Of a stretch of 64,000 nucleotides of DNA, positions 18,660-27,206 are shown piece after piece. This DNA is from Croceivirga sp. (GTDB lineage Bacteria > Bacteroidota > Bacteroidia > Flavobacteriales > Flavobacteriaceae). The stretch spans positions 49,072 to 113,071 of the forward strand of contig JANQKR010000015.1 of assembly GCA_028281025.1 (NCBI GenBank), in the 5' to 3' direction. The position numbers and the translations under genes were made by a program. Numbering within the stretch: position 1 is the first letter of the stretch; the number at the start of each line of letters is the position of its first letter. The notes beneath the pieces were generated by a model. The model was not told the origin of the DNA. It ran no database searches and worked only from the letters and a program-made list of their open reading frames with translations.

Positions 18660-21600
18660 ATGGCATCAAACAAGAAATATTGGAAGAGTGAGGCGGAATT
18701 GAATCCGACCGATTCCATTGTTGAGACGCTAAAACAAAACGAATTTGTGGAACATATTCCCGTGGATGATTTTCTTGGGGATAAGGAGAATTTGGAGGAA
18801 TCCAGCACAACTAGGAGGGATTTCCTTAAATATGTGGGTTTTAGCACGGCTGCTGCCACTATGGCTGCTTGTGAAGGCCCCGTTCATAAATCCGTTCCCT
18901 ACGTTATCCAACCAGAGAACATTGTCCCTGGTGTGGCCAATTACTATGCGACCACAATCGCGGATGGATTTGATTTTGCAAGCATTTTGGTAAAAACGCG
19001 GGAAGGACGACCGATTCTCATAAAGAACAATGATAGGGCTTCAGTACTTGGAGGCGCTAATGCCAGGGTGAATGCTTCCGTCCTTTCTTTGTACGACAAA
19101 AAGAGGGTTCAGGGCCCAATGGCCAATGGTGAGTTCATGGAATGGGATGTTCTGGATGCCACTGTAAAGGCCAAATTGGCGGGATTACAGAACTCGGGCA
19201 AACAGGTGGCGTTATTGACGCAGACCTATGCAAGTCCTTCCACTTCCAAATTGGTTTCCGAGTTTTCCGAGGCATTTGGAAACGTGGACCATGTTACATA
19301 CGATGCCATTTCCGAAGATGCTGCCTTAAATGCATTTGAGGCCATGTATGGTGAGCGGGCCTTGGCGGATTACGATTTTAGCAAAGCTGAACTTATTGTT
19401 TCTTTTGCGGCCGATTTCCTAGGGGATTGGCAAGGCGGAGGATATGATTCGGGATATGCCAAAGGCAGGGTGCCCCATAACGGAAAGATGTCGCGTCATG
19501 TCCAGATAGAGTCCAATATGTCATTGTCCGGTGCCAATGCAGATGCCCGTTTGCCCATGAAGCCTTCGGAAATTAGAACTGGCTTGGCAAAATTATATGG
19601 TAAACTGAATGGCAGTACCGTTGGTGGGGGCAATTCCGATATTGACGCTACCGTTGATGCCATTGCATCTGAAATAAGAAAAGCAGGGAGCAAGGCCGTA
19701 GTAGTCTGCGGTTTGAATGATATTAATGCGCAAATGGTAACATTGGCCATTAATAAACTACTCCAAAGTGAAGCATTTGACACGGAAAAACCCCGTTATA
19801 TTCGAGCTGGAAATACAGCGGAAGTGGATAAACTCATTGCGGATATGAATGCCGGTAGAATTGGCGCACTTATTATTGATGGTGTCAATCCGGTTTATGC
19901 ATTGCCCAATGCTGCAGATTTTGTTGAAGGTCTGGGGAAAGTGGATTTGTCCGTTTATTTTGCCTTGAACAATGATGAAACGGCCCAGGCCGTATCCCAT
20001 GTGGCTGCCGCTTCGCACTATTTGGAATCATGGGGGGATGCCGAGTTGAAAAAAGGTCATTTGAGCCTTATGCAACCGGTAATCCGCGAATTGTTTGATA
20101 CAAGACAATTTCAAGCCTGTCTATTGAATTGGATGGGTGGCGAAATGTCATATCGCGAATATGTGAAAGACAACTGGACAAATTCCTACTTGAATGGTTT
20201 TGGATGGAATAAAGCCCTTCAAGATGGTGTTTTTACGGTTGACATGAACGATGGGGTAAATGAAAGTGCGGTGGAAAGCACCGTTGAACCCAATGAAGGG
20301 GCAACTGGAGAGGAAACCATGATTTCCTCATTGTCCTCCGCATTACGTTCATTGACGAGTGCAGCCGATTCCAGTATGGAATTGACCCTATATTCCAAAG
20401 TGGGTATGGGTGATGGGAAACAAGCCAATAATCCTTGGTTGCAGGAGTTCCCGGATCCAATTACCCGTGTTACTTGGGATAATTATATCACCATTTCCAA
20501 AGCGGATGCGGAGGAACTTGGATTGGAAAATTATAATGTTGCCAACGGCGGTCTCGATGGAAGCTATGCAAACGTAACCGTGGATGGTACTACATTGGAA
20601 AATATTCCCGTAATCATTCAACCGGGTCAGGCCAAGGGAACGGCAGGTCTGTCCTTCGGTTACGGAAGAATGGCCGGGATGCAAGAGGAAATGCAAACTG
20701 GTGTCAATGCTTTTCCATTGTACAAGAATTTTAATGATGTTCAATCCGTTTCCATTTCAAAGGCGAGTGGGGTACATGAATTTGCCTGTATCCAATTGCA
20801 CAATACGTTGATGGGCCGCGGGGATATCATCAAAGAAACCACTTTAAAGGAATTCAATACCGAGGAACCCCATGTTTGGAATCCCGTTCCACAGGTTTCC
20901 CTGGACCATCAGGAAGTGCCTGCAACTACCGTGGATTTATGGGAGAGTTTTGATCGATCTATAGGACACCACTTTAACATGTCGATCGATTTAAATGCAT
21001 GTACCGGATGTGGAGCGTGTGTCATTGCCTGCCATGCGGAGAACAATGTGCCTGTAGTTGGGAAAAAGGAAATGCGTCTTTCGCGTGATATGCATTGGTT
21101 GCGTATTGATAGATATTACTCTTCGGAGGATACTTTTGAAAATGACGTAGAGGAGAAGGATACCGCAGCAGAGGGGTATAAAAACACCATGTTGGCCCTC
21201 GAAAATCCTGCAGCCAATCCTCAGGTGGCTTTCCAGCCCGTAATGTGTCAGCATTGTAATCATGCACCTTGCGAGACCGTTTGTCCAGTAGCGGCGACGG
21301 CCCACAGTAAACAAGGACACAACCATATGGCATATAACCGTTGCGTGGGAACACGCTATTGTGCCAACAACTGCCCTTATAAAGTAAGACGTTTCAACTG
21401 GTTCTTATACAACAATAACGACGAGTTTGATTTCTATATGAACAACGACTTGGGCAAAATGGTGCTGAATCCGGACGTTAATGTACGTTCCAGGGGCGTT
21501 ATGGAGAAATGCTCTTGGTGTATCCAGATGACCCAAAAGACCATTTTGGATGCCAAGAAAGAAGGCCGGGAGGTTAAGGATGGAGAGTTCCAAACAGCAT

Positions 21601-21770
21601 GTTCCTCTGCATGTAGCAGTGGTGCCATTGTTTTTGGGGACGTGAATGACAAAGAAAGCAAAGTGGCCAAGTTGAAGAAGGATGACAGAATGTATCACTT
21701 ATTGGAACATGTGGGGACACAACCCAATGTGTTCTACCATGTTAAAGTGAGAAATACCAACGAGGCATAA
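18660..21770 (+). CDS. actB: Alternative complex III subunit ActB, iron-sulfur / molybdopterin-oxidoreductase-like
   Basis: 1036 residues from ATG 18660; TTG at 18636 is an in-frame alternative. An unusual internal Tat-type signal follows a ~50-residue leader: RR at 52-53 in TTRRDFLKYVGF and a lipobox-like AAC at Cys71, so the protein is probably exported folded and lipid-anchored. The N-terminal half resembles molybdopterin oxidoreductases but serves as a scaffold in this complex. The C-terminal part (from Cys781) carries ferredoxin-like clusters: CTGCGACVIACH, CQHCNHAPCETVCP, CANNCPYK, CSWC and ACSSAC. These should form the Fe-S wire from the quinol site to the ActA haems. Confidence 0.94.
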   Translation: MASNKKYWKSEAELNPTDSIVETLKQNEFVEHIPVDDFLGDKENLEESSTTRRDFLKYVGFSTAAATMAACEGPVHKSVPYVIQPENIVPGVANYYATTIADGFDFASILVKTREGRPILIKNNDRASVLGGANARVNASVLSLYDKKRVQGPMANGEFMEWDVLDATVKAKLAGLQNSGKQVALLTQTYASPSTSKLVSEFSEAFGNVDHVTYDAISEDAALNAFEAMYGERALADYDFSKAELIVSFAADFLGDWQGGGYDSGYAKGRVPHNGKMSRHVQIESNMSLSGANADARLPMKPSEIRTGLAKLYGKLNGSTVGGGNSDIDATVDAIASEIRKAGSKAVVVCGLNDINAQMVTLAINKLLQSEAFDTEKPRYIRAGNTAEVDKLIADMNAGRIGALIIDGVNPVYALPNAADFVEGLGKVDLSVYFALNNDETAQAVSHVAAASHYLESWGDAELKKGHLSLMQPVIRELFDTRQFQACLLNWMGGEMSYREYVKDNWTNSYLNGFGWNKALQDGVFTVDMNDGVNESAVESTVEPNEGATGEETMISSLSSALRSLTSAADSSMELTLYSKVGMGDGKQANNPWLQEFPDPITRVTWDNYITISKADAEELGLENYNVANGGLDGSYANVTVDGTTLENIPVIIQPGQAKGTAGLSFGYGRMAGMQEEMQTGVNAFPLYKNFNDVQSVSISKASGVHEFACIQLHNTLMGRGDIIKETTLKEFNTEEPHVWNPVPQVSLDHQEVPATTVDLWESFDRSIGHHFNMSIDLNACTGCGACVIACHAENNVPVVGKKEMRLSRDMHWLRIDRYYSSEDTFENDVEEKDTAAEGYKNTMLALENPAANPQVAFQPVMCQHCNHAPCETVCPVAATAHSKQGHNHMAYNRCVGTRYCANNCPYKVRRFNWFLYNNNDEFDFYMNNDLGKMVLNPDVNVRSRGVMEKCSWCIQMTQKTILDAKKEGREVKDGEFQTACSSACSSGAIVFGDVNDKESKVAKLKKDDRMYHLLEHVGTQPNVFYHVKVRNTNEA

Positions 21771-21796
21771 CCAATAAAAATTAGAATACGCTAATT

Positions 21797-23533
21797 ATGG
21801 CATCGCATTACGAAGCACCTATACGCAGACCCCTTGTACTGGGAGACAAAGGCTACCACGATGTTTCCGTGGATATCGCCAGACCGGTGGAAGGCAAGGC
21901 CAATAAGCAATGGTGGATAGTTTTTTCCATTGCTTTGGTCGCATTTTTATGGGGATTGGGTTGTATCATTTATACCATTTCAACAGGTATTGGGGTCTGG
22001 GGCCTCAACAAAACGGTAAACTGGGCATGGGACATTACCAACTTCGTATGGTGGGTAGGTATTGGTCATGCGGGAACCTTGATCTCAGCGGTATTATTGC
22101 TGTTCCGTCAAAAATGGCGTATGGCCATCAACCGTTCTGCGGAAGCCATGACCATTTTCTCCGTAATCCAGGCTGGATTGTTCCCTATCATCCATATGGG
22201 CCGTCCATGGTTGGCATACTGGGTATTACCGATTCCGAACCAATTTGGATCGCTATGGGTGAATTTTAACTCCCCATTGCTTTGGGACGTATTCGCAATT
22301 TCAACCTACCTTTCCGTTTCCTTGGTTTTCTGGTGGACTGGATTGCTCCCTGATTTTGCCATGATTCGTGATAGGGCGGTAAAACCCTTCCAAAAGAAAA
22401 TATACAGTTTGCTAAGTTTTGGATGGACTGGTCGGGCCAAAGATTGGCAACGCTTTGAAGAAGTGTCCTTGGTATTGGCCGGTTTGGCCACCCCACTTGT
22501 ACTTTCCGTACATACCATTGTATCCTTTGATTTCGCCACATCGGTAATACCAGGTTGGCATACCACCATTTTCCCTCCCTATTTCGTTGCAGGAGCGATA
22601 TTCTCAGGTTTTGCCATGGTACAGACCTTGCTGATCATCATGCGAAAAGTTTGTAATCTCGAGGCATACATCACCGTTCAGCATATTGAATTAATGAACA
22701 TCGTAATCATGATTACGGGCTCCATTGTGGGATGTGCCTACATTACGGAATTGTTCATTGCATGGTATTCCGGAGTGGAATATGAACAATATGCCTTCCT
22801 TAACAGGGCTACGGGGCCTTACTGGTGGGCCTATTGGTCCATGATGACCTGTAATGTGTTCTCACCACAATTTATGTGGTTCAAAAAATTGCGTACCAGT
22901 ATCATGTTCTCCTTCTTCATTTCCATTGTGGTGAATATTGGAATGTGGTTTGAGCGTTTTGTGATTATCGTCACTTCATTGCATAGGGATTACCTGCCGT
23001 CCTCATGGACCATGTTTTCCCCAACTTTTGTGGATATCGGAATATTTATTGGAACGATTGGATTCTTTTTTGTCCTGTTCTTATTGTATTCCAGAACCTT
23101 CCCGGTAATTGCACAGGCCGAGGTGAAATCGATATTGAAGTCATCGGGCGCAAGGTACAAGGCATTACGGGAAGCTGGACAGCCATTGTATACCATGCCT
23201 GCGAGAGGTAAGATTGTTGAAGTGGAAATGGATGCGGGTCATGCCGATGAACCGCTCCCTGAAGTGGCAATGGCAGGGGTTTCCATAAACCGATTATTGT
23301 CGAGCATCGGAAGTTTTGATACCAAGACACAAACCCCGGACGATTTAAAAAAGGTGAAGGGCATTGGTCCCTTGATGGAAAAAACATTGAATAAAATTGG
23401 CATTTTCTCCTTTTTACAGGTAAGTAAGATGACCGCAAAAGAATACGATTTGTTGGATTCGATTACGGGGTCCTTCCCGGGAAGGGCGCAACGTGATGAT
23501 TGGGCAGGACAAGCTAAAAAATTGATAAACTAA
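21797..23533 (+). CDS. actC: Alternative complex III quinol-binding membrane subunit ActC (NrfD/PsrC type) with HhH tail
   Basis: 578 residues. About ten membrane helices of the NrfD/PsrC fold occupy residues ~35-440; the conserved stretches ITNFVWWVGIGHAGTLISA and FPIIHMGRPWLAYWVLP are typical of the quinol-binding subunit. After the last helix the protein continues for ~130 residues: an Ala/Glu-rich linker and then, from ~512, DLKKVKGIGPLMEKTLNKIG, a helix-hairpin-helix-like module related to those on some NADH dehydrogenase and L21 proteins. The tail is not needed for the known fold and its role is unknown. Placed 26 bases after actB and 10 bases before actD. Confidence 0.92.
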   Translation: MASHYEAPIRRPLVLGDKGYHDVSVDIARPVEGKANKQWWIVFSIALVAFLWGLGCIIYTISTGIGVWGLNKTVNWAWDITNFVWWVGIGHAGTLISAVLLLFRQKWRMAINRSAEAMTIFSVIQAGLFPIIHMGRPWLAYWVLPIPNQFGSLWVNFNSPLLWDVFAISTYLSVSLVFWWTGLLPDFAMIRDRAVKPFQKKIYSLLSFGWTGRAKDWQRFEEVSLVLAGLATPLVLSVHTIVSFDFATSVIPGWHTTIFPPYFVAGAIFSGFAMVQTLLIIMRKVCNLEAYITVQHIELMNIVIMITGSIVGCAYITELFIAWYSGVEYEQYAFLNRATGPYWWAYWSMMTCNVFSPQFMWFKKLRTSIMFSFFISIVVNIGMWFERFVIIVTSLHRDYLPSSWTMFSPTFVDIGIFIGTIGFFFVLFLLYSRTFPVIAQAEVKSILKSSGARYKALREAGQPLYTMPARGKIVEVEMDAGHADEPLPEVAMAGVSINRLLSSIGSFDTKTQTPDDLKKVKGIGPLMEKTLNKIGIFSFLQVSKMTAKEYDLLDSITGSFPGRAQRDDWAGQAKKLIN

Positions 23534-23543
23534 GATTAAATAA

Positions 23544-24065
23544 ATGGCATCAACCACATTTAGGGCATTATACGATGATGACGACTTGCTGATGCATGCC
23601 GTTAAAAAGTTACGCTCCGAAAAATATCATATCGAGGAAGTGTATACCCCCTTTCCGGTCCATGGACTGGATAAGGCCATGGGATTGGCGGATACTAGAA
23701 TCGCGATAACCTCCTTTTTATACGGATGTTTGGGATTGGCTGTGGCAATTACCATGATGAACTATATCATGATTCAGGACTGGCCACAGGACATCGGTGG
23801 TAAACCCAGTTTTAGCTATTTGGAAAATATGCCGGCCTTTGTCCCTATTATGTTCGAAATGACGGTATTCTTCGCAGCGCACCTCATGGTGATTACCTTT
23901 TACCTACGTAGCAAAATGTGGCCGTTTAAAAAAGCGGAGAATCCAGATATTAGAACAACGGATGACCGTTTTTTGGTGGAGGTTGCTGTTGGTAACGATG
24001 AAGAAGCCTTAAAAGAATTGCTATTGGACACCGGTGCTGTGGAAGTACAAGTGCCAAAAAAGTAA
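23544..24065 (+). CDS. actD: Alternative complex III subunit ActD (DUF3341)
   Basis: 173 residues. A soluble N-terminal alpha/beta segment (FRALYDDDDLLMHAVKKL ... VYTPFPVHGLDKAMGL) is followed by two membrane helices (~53-77 and ~93-120) and an acidic-basic tail. The YTPFPVHGLD block is the hallmark of the DUF3341 family, the ActD subunit of alternative complex III. It is a structural subunit that contacts ActC. Separated from actC by 10 bases and from actE by 4. Confidence 0.92.
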   Translation: MASTTFRALYDDDDLLMHAVKKLRSEKYHIEEVYTPFPVHGLDKAMGLADTRIAITSFLYGCLGLAVAITMMNYIMIQDWPQDIGGKPSFSYLENMPAFVPIMFEMTVFFAAHLMVITFYLRSKMWPFKKAENPDIRTTDDRFLVEVAVGNDEEALKELLLDTGAVEVQVPKK

Positions 24066-24069
24066 GACT

Positions 24070-24642
24070 ATGATAAAAAGTAGCATTAAAATCGGGTTGA
24101 TCTTTTTCCTTTTGGTAGGGATTACCTCATGTTTTGACAAAAATCAACCCAACTACCAATACATGCCCAATATGTACGAACCTGTGGGGTATGAAACCTA
24201 TCAAGGGGATGACAATGGTCTTTTCCCCCAGGGTACGGCAGCTTTGCTTCCGGCAGAGGGCACGGTTTCCAGGGAGTGGCTTCCCTATGAGTTTGACAAC
24301 TCCATAGAAGGGAAGGAATTGGCAAGATTACAACCTAGCCCACTGGATTCCTTAAATCGTGAGGAGAACCTGGCCAAGGGTAAAGAACTATATGATGTGT
24401 ACTGTGCCATTTGCCATGGGAACAAAGGTGCGGGACAAGGTACTTTGGTAAAACGCGAAAAAATACTGGGTGTCCCCAGTTATGCGGATGTTGCCAGGAA
24501 CATTACCGTAGGAAGTACCTACCATACCATGTACTATGGATTGAATTCCATGGGCTCCTATGCTTCCCAGTTTAGTTCGGAGGAAGAAATGTGGCAAGTT
24601 TCGGAATATGTTATGCAATTAAAAGAAGACCTATCCAAATAA
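24070..24642 (+). CDS. actE: Alternative complex III subunit ActE, monohaem cytochrome c lipoprotein
   Basis: 190 residues from ATG 24070; an in-frame TTG at 24034 lies inside actD and would bury the signal. Lipoprotein signal ending GITSC (Cys21). A single haem site, CAICH at residues 112-116, sits in a class I cytochrome c fold (LYDVYCAICHGNKGAGQG), with possible distal Met ligands in YGLNSMGSYA. In the complex ActE is the outer monohaem cytochrome that can relay electrons from ActA to the oxidase. Four bases after actD, nine before actF. Confidence 0.93.
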   Translation: MIKSSIKIGLIFFLLVGITSCFDKNQPNYQYMPNMYEPVGYETYQGDDNGLFPQGTAALLPAEGTVSREWLPYEFDNSIEGKELARLQPSPLDSLNREENLAKGKELYDVYCAICHGNKGAGQGTLVKREKILGVPSYADVARNITVGSTYHTMYYGLNSMGSYASQFSSEEEMWQVSEYVMQLKEDLSK

Positions 24643-24651
24643 GCAATAGGA

Positions 24652-26010
24652 ATGAAATATACCTTTTCAAATAGATTAAAAATTGGGTCGTACATAGCAA
24701 TGGGCCTTGGCTTAGTGATGCTTATTGCTGGATTTATGAACACCCCCGCCAACGTGGAAGAAGCCAAGGCAATGGTCGCGGCTGCCCATTCCGATGGTCA
24801 TGGCGGACATGGTGGTGATGCACATGCCGATCAAACTAACGCGATGGCTTCCCATGATGGGGAACATGCCGAAGAGGCAGCGGGCCACGGTGAAGGACAT
24901 AGTGCCTCCCATGACGAACACGTGTACCATCAATTAAAGAACAGGCCATGGTCGGCCTTGTATGTAGCTGCCTTCTTTTTCTTTATGATATCACTTGGAA
25001 CACTTGCTTTTTATGCGGTCAACAGGGCTGCACAGGCAGGTTGGGCTCCTTTGTTGTTTAGGGTTATGGAAGGGATAACCGCCTATTTGGTCCCTGGGGG
25101 AATCATAGTATTCGTGTTATTGGTACTATCCGTACTGCATTTTAACCATATGTTCACCTGGATGGATGCCGAAGTTGTTGCCCATGATGCATTGTTGCAA
25201 GGAAAACAGGGGTATTTAAATCCTACATTTTTCTTGATAAGGGCCGTAATTTTCCTTGGTGGATGGATTGCCTACCGCCAGATTTCAAGAAAATTGAGCT
25301 TGGCCCAGGACAAGTCGGATGATGATTCCAACTTTAAAAAGAATTTTAGATGGTCTGCAGGATTCTTGGTATTCTATTTGATATCGGAATCCATGATGTC
25401 ATGGGATTGGATCATGAGTTTGGACCCTCACTGGTTCAGTACGCTTTTTGGATGGTATGTATTTGCCAGTATGTTCGTTTCTGGGATTACCGTAATAGCA
25501 ATGGTAACCATTTATCTAAAATCCAAGGGATACCTGCAGGAAGTGAACGATAGCCATATCCACGATTTGGCCAAATTTATGTTTGGTATAAGTATTTTTT
25601 GGACGTATTTGTGGTTTAGTCAGTTTATGTTGATATGGTATGCGAATATTCCCGAAGAGGTCACCTATTTCGTTACTCGAATAGAACATTATAAACTGCC
25701 ATTCTTTGGTATGTTGGCACTTAATTTTATCTTTCCACTATTGGTGTTGATGAACAGTGACTACAAACGTGTAAATTGGTTCGTAATTATGACGGGAATC
25801 ATTATTTTGTTCGGACATTATATGGATGTATTCAACATGGTGATGCCCGCAACCGTTGGTGAGAACTGGCATCTTGGAATACCCGAAATTGGTGGGATAT
25901 TGTTCTTTGGTGGTTTGTTTGTCTTTTGGACGTTCACAGCCCTTACCAAAGAAGAATTGATGCCGAAACGTAATCCATTTATTGAAGAAAGTAGACATTT
26001 CCATTACTAA
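24652..26010 (+). CDS. actF: Alternative complex III membrane subunit ActF (second NrfD-like subunit)
   Basis: 452 residues with about ten membrane helices and NrfD-like order; it is the pseudo-symmetric partner of ActC. Between the first helix (~10-28) and the second (~100) lies an insertion of about 50 residues that is very rich in His, Ala, Gly and Asp/Glu (repeated HGG/HDE/HGE units, residues ~46-93). By topology this insertion lies at one membrane face near the start of the protein; metal binding is a possibility but inferred. Eight to nine bases after actE and 24 before coxB. Confidence 0.9.
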   Translation: MKYTFSNRLKIGSYIAMGLGLVMLIAGFMNTPANVEEAKAMVAAAHSDGHGGHGGDAHADQTNAMASHDGEHAEEAAGHGEGHSASHDEHVYHQLKNRPWSALYVAAFFFFMISLGTLAFYAVNRAAQAGWAPLLFRVMEGITAYLVPGGIIVFVLLVLSVLHFNHMFTWMDAEVVAHDALLQGKQGYLNPTFFLIRAVIFLGGWIAYRQISRKLSLAQDKSDDDSNFKKNFRWSAGFLVFYLISESMMSWDWIMSLDPHWFSTLFGWYVFASMFVSGITVIAMVTIYLKSKGYLQEVNDSHIHDLAKFMFGISIFWTYLWFSQFMLIWYANIPEEVTYFVTRIEHYKLPFFGMLALNFIFPLLVLMNSDYKRVNWFVIMTGIIILFGHYMDVFNMVMPATVGENWHLGIPEIGGILFFGGLFVFWTFTALTKEELMPKRNPFIEESRHFHY

Positions 26011-26034
26011 AAAGCGGAAGAGAAAAATTAAGAA

Positions 26035-27162
26035 ATGACGACATTATTAGTTTTAACGGTTCTTGTTTTGGTGGCTATTGCCATCTGGCAATTGACCAAA
26101 ATATTTGAATTGTCTCAATTACGAGTAGATGCTTCAAAATCGGAAATTGCAAATGATTCCGATAATAGGGCCAATGGATACCTATTGTTCCTCTTTTTGA
26201 TATTCATATACGGTATCACCATATTTAGCTTTGCAAAGTACACCAAGGTGCTGTTACCAGAAGCAGCCTCTGCCCACGGTGGGGAATACGATACATTGAT
26301 GTGGATTTCCTTCGCGGTAATTTTCTTTGTGCAGACCATTACCCAGGCACTGCTTCATTATTTCGGTTACAAATACCGAGGGGAGAAGGGAAAAAAGGCA
26401 CTATTTTATGCCGATAATGACAGATTGGAGTTTATTTGGACCATCATCCCGGTCATTGTGCTCGCAGGCTTGATTATCTCCGGACTCTACTATTGGACCG
26501 AGATTATGGACGTGAACGAAGAAGATGATCCCTTGATTGTAGAGTTATATGCCCAACAGTTTAATTGGACCGCAAGATATGGGGGGCAGGACAATGTTTT
26601 GGGTGATGCCAGTGTTCGATTGATCGATATTGATAGGGCCAACGTTTTGGGATTGGACGAATCCGACCCCAATGCCACGGACGACATTATAGTAAAGGAA
26701 TTATATCTTCCCGTTGGAAGAAAAGTGAATTTTTATATGCGATCGCAAGACGTATTGCATTCGGCTTATATGCCGCACTTTAGGGCACAAATGAATTGCG
26801 TTCCCGGAATGATTACACAGTTTTCATTTACGCCAACCATAACAACGGAAGAAATGAGACTGAACCCGGATGTTGTTGACAAAGTAAAACGGACCAATCA
26901 ATTAAGGGCGAAATGGGCTGCCGAAGGAAGGCCTAATTCGGACCCATGGGAATTTGATTATGTGTTACTTTGCAATAAAATCTGTGGTAAATCGCACTAC
27001 AATATGCAAATGAAAATTGTGGTGGTTACCGAAGATGAATACAATGATTGGATGGCCGAGCAAAAAACGTTTACAGAAACGCTCTTGGCCGCCAATGGAG
27101 GGGAAGAAAAAGCTCCTTTGGAAAATATGGAAACAACGGAAGTTGTCGCCATAAACGAATAA
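26035..27162 (+). CDS. coxB: Cytochrome c oxidase subunit II (CuA)
   Basis: 375 residues. Beyond the two usual membrane hairpin helices (~84-106 and ~125-148) there are two extra N-terminal hydrophobic segments (~1-20 and ~47-67). The CuA site is complete: His242 in LHSAYMPHF, then Cys313-x3-Cys317-x3-His321-x2-Met324 in CNKICGKSHYNM. No CxxCH is present, so the protein takes electrons from a separate cytochrome, in this context ActA/ActE. It is co-transcribed with actA-F, consistent with the physical complex III-oxidase supercomplex known from Flavobacterium. Confidence 0.96.
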   Translation: MTTLLVLTVLVLVAIAIWQLTKIFELSQLRVDASKSEIANDSDNRANGYLLFLFLIFIYGITIFSFAKYTKVLLPEAASAHGGEYDTLMWISFAVIFFVQTITQALLHYFGYKYRGEKGKKALFYADNDRLEFIWTIIPVIVLAGLIISGLYYWTEIMDVNEEDDPLIVELYAQQFNWTARYGGQDNVLGDASVRLIDIDRANVLGLDESDPNATDDIIVKELYLPVGRKVNFYMRSQDVLHSAYMPHFRAQMNCVPGMITQFSFTPTITTEEMRLNPDVVDKVKRTNQLRAKWAAEGRPNSDPWEFDYVLLCNKICGKSHYNMQMKIVVVTEDEYNDWMAEQKTFTETLLAANGGEEKAPLENMETTEVVAINE

Positions 27163-27206
27163 TGAATTGCTAGAAAAAGAAATACGAACAAAAAATCAAT
27201 TGGATT

